Assembly (NCBI GenBank): GCA_015689685.1
Contig: WVSL01000003.1
Location: 186,001-250,000, forward strand
DNA from: Rhodobacterales bacterium HKCCE2091
GTDB lineage: Bacteria > Pseudomonadota > Alphaproteobacteria > Rhodobacterales > Rhodobacteraceae
Reading direction: 5' to 3'
DNA length: 64,000 nt
Of the stretch, positions 8,947-17,485 are shown in pieces (within the stretch, counting starts at the first letter, position 1; every line of letters starts with the position of its first letter). Under the pieces are notes generated by a model. It did no database searches, was not told the origin of the DNA, and saw nothing but the letters and a program-made list of their open reading frames with translations. Both the position numbers and the translations under genes were made by a program.

Positions 8947-10293
8947 TTACCGGTAGGCGTGGAGCCGGCCGTCGGCGGACACGACGTAGAGCGTGCCGTT
9001 CACGACGATCGGGTTGGCCGCGGCGCCGCCGCGGATCGCCAGCTGGCCGATCTCCGCCCCACTTTCGGGATCGAACAGCCGCACCGCGCCGTCGCCCGAG
9101 GCGACGATCAGCCGGCCGCCGCCGAGGATCGGACCGTAATGGGTGAAGACCGCGTCGCGGCGGCGGATGCGCTCGGATTCGAAGAGCGGAAGTTCCGTGC
9201 CCCAGATGCGGGTGCCGGTGGCGCTTTCGACCCGGATCAGCTCATTCCGGTCGGAGACGAAGAAGACAGAGTCGCCGGCCACGAGAAGCGGCGAATAGGC
9301 CCCGTCCTGCGCCGTCCAGCGGCGGGTGCCGGTGGCCGCGTCGAGCGCGACGACGTAGCCCGACTGGTTGCCGGCGAAGACCGTGCCGCCGACGGCGACG
9401 GGATCGCCGGTGATGTCGTTGATCGCGCTGTAGGCGACGCCGCGACGCTCGCCCTGTACAGCCGTGGTCCAGGTCCGGGCGCCGTCGTTGCGGGTGGCCG
9501 CGACAAGCTCGCCCGAGGCGAAGGGCAGGATCACGCTGCCGCCGTTGATCGCGGGCGCGGCACCCCCGGTCAGGGCGGCGGGCGCCGGCAGCGCCGGGAG
9601 TTCCCACCGTATCCGGCCGTTCTGCGCGTCGATGGCCCAGGCCGCGCCGTCGCGGCCGACGACGAACACCAGCCCGTCCGCCACCGTGGGCGTCGCGAGC
9701 CCGGCATCGAGCCTTTGGCGCCAGCTGACCGCGCCGCTTTCGGCCGAGACGGCGATCAGTTCGCCGTAGGCGGTGGTGGCGTAGACGGTTCCGCCGGACA
9801 GCGCGAGACCGCCGCCCGAGATGCCGCCGCCGCGGTCGAAGCCCGCGGTCAGGTCGGCCTGCCAGATGCGCGCGCCGCTCTCGGCGGTCGCGGTCAGCAG
9901 ACCGGCGCTGTCGAGCGTGAAGATGCGGCCGTTGCCCGCCACCGGGTCGGCGGTGATGCGCGCGCGGCGCTGGTTGCCCTGCCCGATATCGACCGCGAAG
10001 ACCTCGGTCAGCGCGCCGGGCAGCGCCGCGTTCGGGATGCGGTTCTCGGCGTTCTGGCCACGCTGCGGCCAAGAGGCGAGCGCGACCGCCGCGCCGAGCG
10101 CGATCGGGCGGCTTTCGTCGGTATCGACCTCGGCGGCGACCGGGTACTCGCCGGCCTCGTTCGGCAGCGAGGCCGCGAGCGGCACGCGGGTTCCGAACCG
10201 CTGCCCGAGCAGGAGCGGGTCGCGCTCCGCGCAGGCGGCGAGCGTGGTCAGGGCCGCGAGCCCGATGATGCCGTTCCGGATGATGCCACCCAT
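8947..10293 (-). CDS. bamB: Outer membrane protein assembly lipoprotein BamB (beta-propeller)
   Basis: A 448-residue PQQ-repeat beta-propeller. From the ATG at 10293 it begins with a lipoprotein signal ending in LTTLAAC, so Cys21 would be lipidated. Repeated blade motifs are visible, for example IFTLDSAGLLTATAESGARIW, VYATTAYGELIAVSAESGAVSW, VFVVGRDGAAWAIDAQNGRIRW and SGYVVALDAATGTRRW. BamB is the scaffold of the BAM complex that inserts outer membrane proteins. The gene follows a YfgM-like gene after 14 bases, the usual partner arrangement; the der GTPase gene often found next to it is not in this window. Confidence 0.92.
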   Translation of the reverse strand: MGGIIRNGIIGLAALTTLAACAERDPLLLGQRFGTRVPLAASLPNEAGEYPVAAEVDTDESRPIALGAAVALASWPQRGQNAENRIPNAALPGALTEVFAVDIGQGNQRRARITADPVAGNGRIFTLDSAGLLTATAESGARIWQADLTAGFDRGGGISGGGLALSGGTVYATTAYGELIAVSAESGAVSWRQRLDAGLATPTVADGLVFVVGRDGAAWAIDAQNGRIRWELPALPAPAALTGGAAPAINGGSVILPFASGELVAATRNDGARTWTTAVQGERRGVAYSAINDITGDPVAVGGTVFAGNQSGYVVALDAATGTRRWTAQDGAYSPLLVAGDSVFFVSDRNELIRVESATGTRIWGTELPLFESERIRRRDAVFTHYGPILGGGRLIVASGDGAVRLFDPESGAEIGQLAIRGGAAANPIVVNGTLYVVSADGRLHAYR

Positions 10294-10307
10294 GGCCCCC
10301 GCCTTTC

Positions 10308-11126
10308 CTATTCCTCCGGCGCCGGTTCGGTATCCGCGGCGTCCGTCGCCGGTTCCGCGTCCTCCGGTCCGTCCTCCGCCGCCGCGTCGTTGCCGTCGAC
10401 CGGCACGCCGACCGACAACCCGCCGGCCGCGCCCGCATCGGGCGCCGGGGCCGGTTCGGGGTCCGGCAGCGGCTCGTCGGTCAGTTCCGCACCGCTTTCG
10501 ATCGCCACAATCAACTCCGAAACGCGTTGTTGCAAGATCGCCGTCGCCTGGGCGTCGGTCATGAGGTCCTGCAGCAACGCCAGCGCCTCCTCGGCGTCGC
10601 CCGCCGCGATCCGCTGAAGCGCCTGCTGCTCGATGGCGAGCGGACGGTAGGGCGCGCCGGGACGGGCCAGCCGATCGAGGTCGGCGGCGGCTTCCGGCGT
10701 GTCCTGCGGATCGAGGAGGTAGGCCTTTATCAGCGCGAGGTCGCGGTAGCGCGCGGGCATGTCCTCCCGCGCGGCGATGGCGCGGAGCCGGTCTGCCGCC
10801 GCCGCGGTCTCGCCGAGCGCGGCCTCCTCGCCCGCGATCAGCAGCGCGCGCAGCATCTCGGCCCCCGGCGCGGCCGGTTCGACGGCTTCGAGCGCGTCGC
10901 GCCGGGCCGCCGCGTCGGGCTGGTCCAGTGCCGCGATCAGCGCGTCGCCGAAGGCCTGGGCCTGCGCGGTTTCCTGGGCCTTGCGCCATTCGAGGTAGGC
11001 CGCGGTGCCGACCATCGCGAGGACCACCAGCACGATGAGCCAGGCCCACCGGCGGAAGAAGGCGAACATCCGGTCGCGCCGGACTTCCTCTGTCACCTCG
11101 TCGATGAAACTGTCGCTGTTGGACAT
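10308..11126 (-). CDS. YfgM-like tetratricopeptide membrane protein
   Basis: A 272-residue protein with a short cytoplasmic N-terminus (MSNSDSFIDEVTEEVRRDR), one membrane helix at about residues 26-46 (WAWLIVLVVLAMVGTAAYLEW), a helical TPR-like periplasmic domain to about residue 200, and an acidic Pro/Ala/Glu-rich tail. This is the layout of the YfgM family, which in Escherichia coli is a SecYEG-associated periplasmic factor. The start at 11126 has a GGGGGGCGG site directly before it; the open frame continues 23 codons upstream without support. It precedes bamB by 14 bases, so the two are probably one operon serving outer membrane protein biogenesis. Confidence 0.85.
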   Translation of the reverse strand: MSNSDSFIDEVTEEVRRDRMFAFFRRWAWLIVLVVLAMVGTAAYLEWRKAQETAQAQAFGDALIAALDQPDAAARRDALEAVEPAAPGAEMLRALLIAGEEAALGETAAAADRLRAIAAREDMPARYRDLALIKAYLLDPQDTPEAAADLDRLARPGAPYRPLAIEQQALQRIAAGDAEEALALLQDLMTDAQATAILQQRVSELIVAIESGAELTDEPLPDPEPAPAPDAGAAGGLSVGVPVDGNDAAAEDGPEDAEPATDAADTEPAPEE

Positions 11127-11222
11127 CCGCCCCCCGGTCTCGCGCCGCTCTTCCCTCGCGGCGCGCTTTTGGCACGGATCCCCGGTCAGGGACAAGGGCG
11201 GCGCGGGCGCGGGGCCCGGGAC

Positions 11223-11238
11223 TGAACCGAACGGTTCA
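11223..11238. promoter_or_regulatory. 16-bp palindrome, operator candidate 1 (RND pump)
   Basis: TGAACCGAACGGTTCA: perfect 7-bp arms around a central AA. It shares length and outer bases with the palindrome at 11270-11285; the centres are 47 bp apart. Such pairs are typical of TetR-type repressor sites before efflux operons. No regulator gene is adjacent. Confidence 0.55.
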
Positions 11239-11269
11239 ATCTTGCCTTCGCCGCAACTGCAAAGTAACT

Positions 11270-11285
11270 TGAACCGACGCGTTCA
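11270..11285. promoter_or_regulatory. 16-bp palindrome, operator candidate 2 (RND pump)
   Basis: TGAACCGACGCGTTCA: 5-bp perfect outer arms, with the left half identical to the left half of the site at 11223. A possible promoter follows directly (TTGCGG at 11295-11300, TAACAT at 11317-11322, 16-bp spacer), so a bound protein would hinder RNA polymerase. The promoter call is weak. Confidence 0.5.
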
Positions 11286-11370
11286 GTACTGCGCTTGCGG
11301 CTAATGTAAATCGGTGTAACATGCGCGCGATTCCAGTCGCGGCGTGACCGCGCCGAAGAGGATGTTTCAG

Positions 11371-12645
11371 ATGCGGATTTTCCCGATCGTGACCGCCGCG
11401 CTGGTGTGCACGGTGCTGTATTTCGCGATCCTCAACCGGGAGGCCCTGGTGAGTTTCGCCAGCCGCTTCGGCGGCGCGGACGCCGAGACGGTCGATACCG
11501 GGGACACGGCGGAGGCCGCGATGGCCGAAGCAGACACCCCTGCCCCCGCGAACGGTGTGGCCGAAGGATCGCGGGTCGTCCGCGTCGTCGCGCGCCATGT
11601 CACCGCGCAGATCACCGCCGACGCGCTGCTCCTGCGCGGCCGGACCGAGGCCGCGCGCCAGGTCACGGTCGCGGCGGAGACCTCGGGCCTGATCGTGTCG
11701 GACCCGATCCGTGCCGGGGCCTTCGTCGAGGCCGGGACGGTGCTGTGCCAGATCGACAGCGGCACGCGGGAGGCGCAGCTTGCCGAGGCGCGCGCCGCGC
11801 TCGCCACCGCCCGCGCCCGCCTGCCCGAGGCCGAGGCGCAGGTCGCCGGGGCCGAGGCTGCGCTGGAAGCCGCCCGGATCGACCAGAACGCGGCATCCCG
11901 CCTGTCCGAATCAGGGTTCGCGTCGGAAACCCGCGCAGCCACCGCCGCGTCGAACCTGCGCGCGGCCGAGGCGACGATCCGGTCCGCCCAGGCCGGGGTC
12001 GAGGCGGCGCAGTCCGGCGTCCTGTCGGCGGAGGCCGCGGTTTCGGCGGCGGAGCAGGAGATCGGGCGTCTCGCGATCCGCGCGCCCTTCGCCGGGCACC
12101 TCGAAAGCGACACGGCGGAACTCGGCGCGCTGATGCAGCCGGGATCGCCCTGCGCGACGGTGATCCAGCTCGATCCGATGAAGCTGGTCGGGTTCGTGCC
12201 GGAAAGCGAGGTCGACCGGGTCGCGGTCGGCGCCGCCGCCGGTGCGCGGCTCTCGACAGGGGCCGAGGTCCGGGGCGAGGTCACGTTCCTCAGCCGCGCC
12301 GCGGACCCCGCGACCCGCACCTTCCGGGTCGAGATCACGGTGCCGAACGAGGAATTCGCCATCCGCGACGGCCAGAGCGCCGATATCCTCGTCCAGACCG
12401 AGGGCACGCCCGCGCACCTCTTGCCGTCCTCGGCACTGACGCTCGACGATGACGGCCGTCTCGGCATACGCGCGGCCATCGACGGCGTGGCGCGGTTCGT
12501 GCCGGTCCGCGTCATCCGCGACACCACCGAGGGCGTGCTGGTCGCCGGCCTGCCCGAGGAAGCCGACGTCATCACCGTGGGCCAGGAGTTCGTGACCGAC
12601 GGCGTGCCGGTCGACGTGACCTACGCCGAAGGGGCCGCGCCATGA
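11371..12645 (+). CDS. RND efflux periplasmic adaptor (membrane fusion protein)
   Basis: A 424-residue HlyD/AcrA-type adaptor. It has an N-terminal membrane anchor at about residues 4-20, a lipoyl-like half (QVTVAAETSGLIVSDPIRAG), a long Ala/Glu/Arg-rich coiled-coil hairpin (about 125-230), the second lipoyl half (LAIRAPFAGHLESDTAELG), a beta-barrel and a membrane-proximal domain. It bridges the inner membrane pump to an outer membrane channel. The ATG at 11371 is preferred because AGAGG lies 9 bases upstream; GTG 11344 and ATG 11362 are alternatives. Its stop overlaps the start of the permease in an ATGA. No TolC-type gene is nearby. Confidence 0.92.
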   Translation: MRIFPIVTAALVCTVLYFAILNREALVSFASRFGGADAETVDTGDTAEAAMAEADTPAPANGVAEGSRVVRVVARHVTAQITADALLLRGRTEAARQVTVAAETSGLIVSDPIRAGAFVEAGTVLCQIDSGTREAQLAEARAALATARARLPEAEAQVAGAEAALEAARIDQNAASRLSESGFASETRAATAASNLRAAEATIRSAQAGVEAAQSGVLSAEAAVSAAEQEIGRLAIRAPFAGHLESDTAELGALMQPGSPCATVIQLDPMKLVGFVPESEVDRVAVGAAAGARLSTGAEVRGEVTFLSRAADPATRTFRVEITVPNEEFAIRDGQSADILVQTEGTPAHLLPSSALTLDDDGRLGIRAAIDGVARFVPVRVIRDTTEGVLVAGLPEEADVITVGQEFVTDGVPVDVTYAEGAAP

Positions 12646-15600
12646 ACGGTTTGATCGACTGGGCCGCGTCCCACGCGCGGATGGTGATCGCTTTCGTGAT
12701 CCTGTCGCTCGTGGTGGGCGCGGCGGCCTATGTCGGCCTGCCGAAGGAAGGCGAGCCGGACATCGACATACCGGGTCTCTTCGTCTCGGTCCCCTTCCCC
12801 GGCATCTCGGCCGAGGACAGCGAACGCCAGCTGATCCGCCCGATGGAGGCCGAGTTCCAGGATCTCGACGGGCTGGTGTCGATCAACGCGACCGCGGCCG
12901 AGGGCTATGCCGGCATCTTCCTCGAGTTCGAATTCGGGTGGGACAAGTCGTCCACCATTGCCGACGTGCGCGACGCGATGAACGCGGCGCAGGCCGATTT
13001 CCCCTCCGGGGCCGAGAACTACTCCATCTCGGAGATCAACTTCTCGGAATTCCCGATCATCATCGTGGCACTGTCGGGCGAGGCCCCGGAACGGACGCTG
13101 ATCCAGCTTGCCAACGAGATGCAGGACCGGCTGGAAGCATTGCCGCCGATCCTTGAGGCCGGGCTTGCCGGGACGCGGGACGAGCTTCTGGAGGTCGTGA
13201 TCGACCCGTTGGCGCTGGAGGCCTACAACGTCACCGCGCAGGAGCTCATCAACGCGGTGACGCTCAACAACCAGCTGATCGCGGCCGGCGAGGTGTCGAC
13301 CGACCAGGGCGCGATCGCGGTGCGCATCCCGTCGAGTTTCGACACGCCGGAGGACGTCTACAGCCTGCCGATCAAGGTCAACGGCGACCGGGTGGTGACG
13401 CTCGGCGATCTCGCCGATATCCGCCTGACCTTCGAGGACCGCGCCGGAACCGCGCGTTTCAACGGCCAGACCACGGTGGCGCTTCAGGTCGTCAAGCGGC
13501 AGGGCTTCAATGTCATCGACACCGCCGATCTCGTCCGCGCCGAGGTCGAGGCCATCCAGGCGGAATGGCCGCGCGAGTTGCAGGACAGCGTTCACGTCAC
13601 CACGACGCTCGACCAGTCCGAACAGGTCGGCGGCATGGTGCGGCAGCTCGAAGGCTCGGTTCTGACCGCCGTCGCGCTGGTGATGATCGTGGTGCTGGCG
13701 GCCCTCGGCATGCGTTCCGCGCTGCTGGTCGGCTTCGCGATCCCGACCTCGTTCCTGCTCTGCTTCATCCTTCTCGGCCTGATGGGGGTGGCGATCTCGA
13801 ACATCGTCATGTTCGGCCTGATCCTCGCCGTGGGGATGCTCGTGGACGGGGCCATCGTGGTCGTGGAATACGCCGACAAGCGCCTGTCCGAGGGCGCGCG
13901 GCCGATGCAGTCCTACACCGACGCCGCAAAGCGGATGTTCTGGCCCATCGTCGCCTCCACCGCGACGACGCTCTGCGCCTTCCTGCCGATGCTGTTCTGG
14001 CCCGGCGTGGCGGGCGAGTTCATGGGGATGCTTCCGGTCACGCTGATCTTCGTGCTGATGGCCTCGCTGATCGTGGCGCTGATCTACCTGCCGGTGGTCG
14101 GCGGCGTGGCGGCGCGGTTCACCCGGCTGACCGATCGCGGCGCCCGTCTCCTGAAGGCACTGGTGCCGTGGTGGTGGGCGCGCGCGCTGATCACCGTGGG
14201 CGCCGCGTGGCTCCTGTTCATGGCGGCGATGTCGGTCATCAACCCGTCCATCATCGGCGTCGACCGGTCCGGCAGCCCGCTGTCGCAGATGGCGCCGGGG
14301 GCGGTGCTGTTCGTGCTCGCCTCCGTGCTCCTGTCGATCTGCCTGACCTCGGTCCAGCGCCCGCCGCGCGAGCACCGCCCGCAGGCGGGTTACCGGCGCA
14401 CGCCGTTCGGCTGGTTCGTCCACCTGATCGTCGGCAACCCGGTGATGCCAGTGGTCACGCTGGCCGCCGTCGGGGCCTTCGTCGTCTCGGTCTTCATCTA
14501 CTTCGGCCAGAACAACAACGGCGTGGAGTTCTTCGTCGAGACCGAGCCGGAGAATGCCATCGTCTACGTCCGCGCCCGCGGGAACCTCTCGGTGTCCGAG
14601 ATGGACCGGCTCGTCGGCCAGGTCGAGCAGGTCGTGCTCGGGACCGAGGGTGTGCGCGACGTCTTCGCCTTCTCCGGCGACGGCGGGCTCAACAACAACA
14701 CCGGCGGTGCAGCCGCGCCCGAGGACACGATCGGCCAGGTCCAGATGGATTTCCATCCCTGGGGCCAGCGCCCGGACGGCAACGACATCCTCGACGGCCT
14801 GCGGCTGAGGCTGGCCGAGATCCCGGGGATCGAGACGGAGATCTTCGCCCAAGCCCAGGGGCCCGCGGACGGCAAGCCCGTGGCGCTGGAACTGACGGGC
14901 GACGACTGGGCCGAGCTTCAGGACGCTGCCCGGATCGCCCATGCCTATTTCGACGACCTGCCCGGCCTGACCCTGACCGAGGACACCCTGCCCCTGCCCG
15001 GCATCGACTGGCAGCTCAACGTCGACGTGGAGGCCGCGGGGCGTTACGGGGCCAACGTGGCGACCGTGGGCGCGATGGTGCAGCTCATCACCCGCGGCAT
15101 CCTGCTCGACACGATGCGGGTGCCGTCCTCGGACGACGAGATCGAGATACGGGTTCGCTTCCCCGAGGACCAGCGCGTGCTGTCGACGCTGGAGACCCTG
15201 CGCGTCCGGACCGCCGACGGGCTGGTGCCGCTGACGAACTTCGTGTCGTGGGAACCGGCGCGCCAGCTCGCCACCATCTCGCGGCTCGACCAGTCGCGGA
15301 TCCTGCACGTCCGGGCCGATATCGAGGACGGCCTGTTCCGCGCCGATGCCGGCGGAGAAGCGCTCGGCCTGCTGCGCGCGCTGCCCGAGGGCAGCACCGG
15401 CGGCGACTGGACCGGCCCCGACGGCACCGAATACGAGATCCACAGTCTGTCAGAAGGCGTCGGCGCGGCCGCGCTGCGGGACGCCGACGGGATCACGCTT
15501 GTCCCGGTCACGCCGACCGAGCGGATCGAGCGGATCACCGAGTGGCTGACGGCGGATGACAATCCCCTGCCCGCCTCTGTCGGATGGAACTGGGGTGGCG

Positions 15601-16406
15601 ACCAGGAGGACCAGGCGGAAAGCCAGGCCTTCCTCGGCCAGGCCTTCGGCGCGGCGCTCGGGCTGATGTTCATCATCCTGCTGGCGCAGTTCAACTCGGT
15701 CTACAACGCCGTTCTGGTGCTGATCGCCGTGGTCCTGTCCACCACCGGCGTCCTGATCGGGATGCTGGTGATGGACCAGACCTTCTCGATCATCATGACC
15801 GGCACCGGGATCGTCGCGCTGGCGGGGATCGTGGTGAACAACAACATCGTGCTGATCGACACCTACCAGGAATACGCGCGCTACATGCCCGCGATCGAGG
15901 CCGTGACCCGGACCGCAGAGGCACGCATCCGGCCCGTTCTGCTGACCACGTCGACCACGATGGCGGGCCTCGCGCCGATGATGTTCGGTATCAGCCTCGA
16001 CTTCGCGGCCGGCGGCTACACGATCGACAGCCCGACGGCGATGTGGTGGAAACAGCTCGCCACCGCGGTCGTGTTCGGGCTCGGCGTCGCCACGGTGCTG
16101 ACGCTCGTGGTCACGCCCTCGCTGCTCGCGCTCCGGGCCTGGGCCGGAGTCATCCTCGGCTGGCTCATCCGCGGGATCGGCCGGCTCGGCGCGCGGCGCG
16201 TGTCGGCGCGGGCACAGGACTGGATGCTCGCGCGGCAGGCTCGCCGGACCCGGAACCCGACGATCTTCTGGGACGAACGCCCGGCCGACGACGAACCCGA
16301 GGGCAACGTGATCCCGCCCTCCGGCGACGCGCCCCCGCCCGCCGAGGCGCAGTCGACCGACCCGCTTCCGCCCGATCCCGCCAGGCCGCTCCGCGCGGCG
16401 GAATGA
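12642..16406 (+). CDS. RND efflux permease with extra central segment
   Basis: A 1254-residue inner membrane proton-driven RND transporter, about 200 residues longer than AcrB. The first helix and RND start (DIDIPGLFVSVPFPGISAED), two porter domains and two helix bundles are recognisable. In TM4 the proton-relay motif reads GMLVDGAIVVVEYA: Asp402 is kept but the second Asp found in AcrB-type pumps is Gly403, as in metal-type and other divergent RND pumps. Between TM6 and TM7 there is an inserted stretch with two further hydrophobic segments (around residues 515-575). The C-terminus ends in a Pro/Ala-rich cytoplasmic tail of about 70 residues. It is translationally coupled to the adaptor. Substrate unknown. 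Confidence 0.93.
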   Translation: MNGLIDWAASHARMVIAFVILSLVVGAAAYVGLPKEGEPDIDIPGLFVSVPFPGISAEDSERQLIRPMEAEFQDLDGLVSINATAAEGYAGIFLEFEFGWDKSSTIADVRDAMNAAQADFPSGAENYSISEINFSEFPIIIVALSGEAPERTLIQLANEMQDRLEALPPILEAGLAGTRDELLEVVIDPLALEAYNVTAQELINAVTLNNQLIAAGEVSTDQGAIAVRIPSSFDTPEDVYSLPIKVNGDRVVTLGDLADIRLTFEDRAGTARFNGQTTVALQVVKRQGFNVIDTADLVRAEVEAIQAEWPRELQDSVHVTTTLDQSEQVGGMVRQLEGSVLTAVALVMIVVLAALGMRSALLVGFAIPTSFLLCFILLGLMGVAISNIVMFGLILAVGMLVDGAIVVVEYADKRLSEGARPMQSYTDAAKRMFWPIVASTATTLCAFLPMLFWPGVAGEFMGMLPVTLIFVLMASLIVALIYLPVVGGVAARFTRLTDRGARLLKALVPWWWARALITVGAAWLLFMAAMSVINPSIIGVDRSGSPLSQMAPGAVLFVLASVLLSICLTSVQRPPREHRPQAGYRRTPFGWFVHLIVGNPVMPVVTLAAVGAFVVSVFIYFGQNNNGVEFFVETEPENAIVYVRARGNLSVSEMDRLVGQVEQVVLGTEGVRDVFAFSGDGGLNNNTGGAAAPEDTIGQVQMDFHPWGQRPDGNDILDGLRLRLAEIPGIETEIFAQAQGPADGKPVALELTGDDWAELQDAARIAHAYFDDLPGLTLTEDTLPLPGIDWQLNVDVEAAGRYGANVATVGAMVQLITRGILLDTMRVPSSDDEIEIRVRFPEDQRVLSTLETLRVRTADGLVPLTNFVSWEPARQLATISRLDQSRILHVRADIEDGLFRADAGGEALGLLRALPEGSTGGDWTGPDGTEYEIHSLSEGVGAAALRDADGITLVPVTPTERIERITEWLTADDNPLPASVGWNWGGDQEDQAESQAFLGQAFGAALGLMFIILLAQFNSVYNAVLVLIAVVLSTTGVLIGMLVMDQTFSIIMTGTGIVALAGIVVNNNIVLIDTYQEYARYMPAIEAVTRTAEARIRPVLLTTSTTMAGLAPMMFGISLDFAAGGYTIDSPTAMWWKQLATAVVFGLGVATVLTLVVTPSLLALRAWAGVILGWLIRGIGRLGARRVSARAQDWMLARQARRTRNPTIFWDERPADDEPEGNVIPPSGDAPPPAEAQSTDPLPPDPARPLRAAE

Positions 16407-16413
16407 GGCGGGG

Positions 16414-17319
16414 GTGGACGCCCGCGCCTTTCTCGCCGGCATCCCGCCCGCCGAGCGCGACCGCCTGACGGCCACCGCGGATGCGCCGGGTCTCCGCCAC
16501 CTCGCGGGGCACCTGGCGCTGATCCTGCTGCTCGGCCTCTGGACCGGGTTTCGCCTGCCGCTCTGGGGGCTCGCGGTCTGGCCCCTCGGGATCGCGCTCG
16601 CCTTCCTGTTCACCCTCCAGCACGAGGCCACGCACCGGACGCCGTTCCGGAGCCACTGGCTGAACGAGGCCGCGGGCCATGCCACGGGCCTCGTGCTCGT
16701 GCAGCCTTTCCTGTGGTTCCGGGCCTTCCACATGGCCCATCACAGGATCACCAACCTGCCCGGCGACCCCGAACTGGCGGAGCCGAAGCCCGAGACACCG
16801 GGCCAGATGGCCTGGCACCTGTCCACCATCGGCTACTGGCGCGGCAAGGCGCAGGTCCTGTGGCAGAACGCCTTCGGCACGCCGGACGACTACGTGGCGC
16901 CCGGACGCCGCGCCGCGATCCGGGCCGAGGCGCGGCTCTACCTCGCCGCCTACGCCCTGCTCGCGGTGCTCGCCGTCGCCACGCCCCTCGGCCCGATCCT
17001 CCTCGGGACATGGCTCCTGCCGCTCGCGACCGGGTTCCCGGTCCTGCGGCTCTACCTGCTGGCCGAACACGGCCGCTGCCCGCAGGTCGCGAACATGTTC
17101 GAGAACACGCGGACCACCTTCACCACCCGCGCGGTCCGCTTCCTTGCCTGGAACATGCCCTACCATGCCGAACACCACGCCTGGCCCACGGTCCCGTTCC
17201 ATCGCCTGCCGGACCTGCACGACCGCGCGCGCGACCACCTGCGACAGACGAGCGACGGCTATGCCCGCTTCACAGCGGATTACGTGAAGTCCTTCGGCCA
17301 AGGCATTGACGCGAAATGA
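16414..17319 (+). CDS. Membrane fatty acid desaturase/hydroxylase family protein
   Basis: A 301-residue membrane di-iron enzyme. All three His boxes are present: HEATH (70-74), HMAHH (106-110) and HAEHH near residue 250, consistent with the fatty acid desaturase superfamily. Several hydrophobic helices surround them. It starts at GTG 16414, seven bases after the RND permease stop, with GAGG just upstream, so it is very likely part of the efflux operon. Members of the superfamily act on acyl lipids, carotenoids or alkanes; the substrate here is not determined. Linkage to a pump suggests a membrane lipid role, which is inference. Confidence 0.88.
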   Translation: MDARAFLAGIPPAERDRLTATADAPGLRHLAGHLALILLLGLWTGFRLPLWGLAVWPLGIALAFLFTLQHEATHRTPFRSHWLNEAAGHATGLVLVQPFLWFRAFHMAHHRITNLPGDPELAEPKPETPGQMAWHLSTIGYWRGKAQVLWQNAFGTPDDYVAPGRRAAIRAEARLYLAAYALLAVLAVATPLGPILLGTWLLPLATGFPVLRLYLLAEHGRCPQVANMFENTRTTFTTRAVRFLAWNMPYHAEHHAWPTVPFHRLPDLHDRARDHLRQTSDGYARFTADYVKSFGQGIDAK

Positions 17320-17336
17320 TCTCGCGCCCCGGCAGT

Positions 17337-17372
17337 CCCTTCTCTATCCCGGAAATATCCCCGCCGGAGGCT
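17337..17372 (+). repeat. Dispersed intergenic repeat, copy C (full)
   Basis: CCCTTCTCTATCCCGGAAAT followed by ATCCCCGCCGGAGGCT, in the 166-base gap between the convergent desaturase and ABC exporter genes. It is the most complete of three related copies (others at 8771-8805 and 8858-8886). I recall very similar intergenic repeats in Roseobacter-group genomes; their role is unknown. The remainder of the gap holds no gene. Confidence 0.7.
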
Positions 17373-17485
17373 CCCGTGCCCGCAACACGCCCGACGGGCC
17401 GTTCGGTGCCGGGATCGCGGCCGCGATCCGTCGCGCCCGCGACGGGCCGCAGCGCGGTCCACGAGCGGGCGCGAGGCCTCGCGTC

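Noticed and set aside
12621-15443. A 940-codon open frame on the minus strand inside the RND permease gene
   Set aside because: Very high GC in the third codon position opens antisense frames; the product is His/Arg/Asp-rich without any family pattern and lies opposite a clearly conserved transporter.
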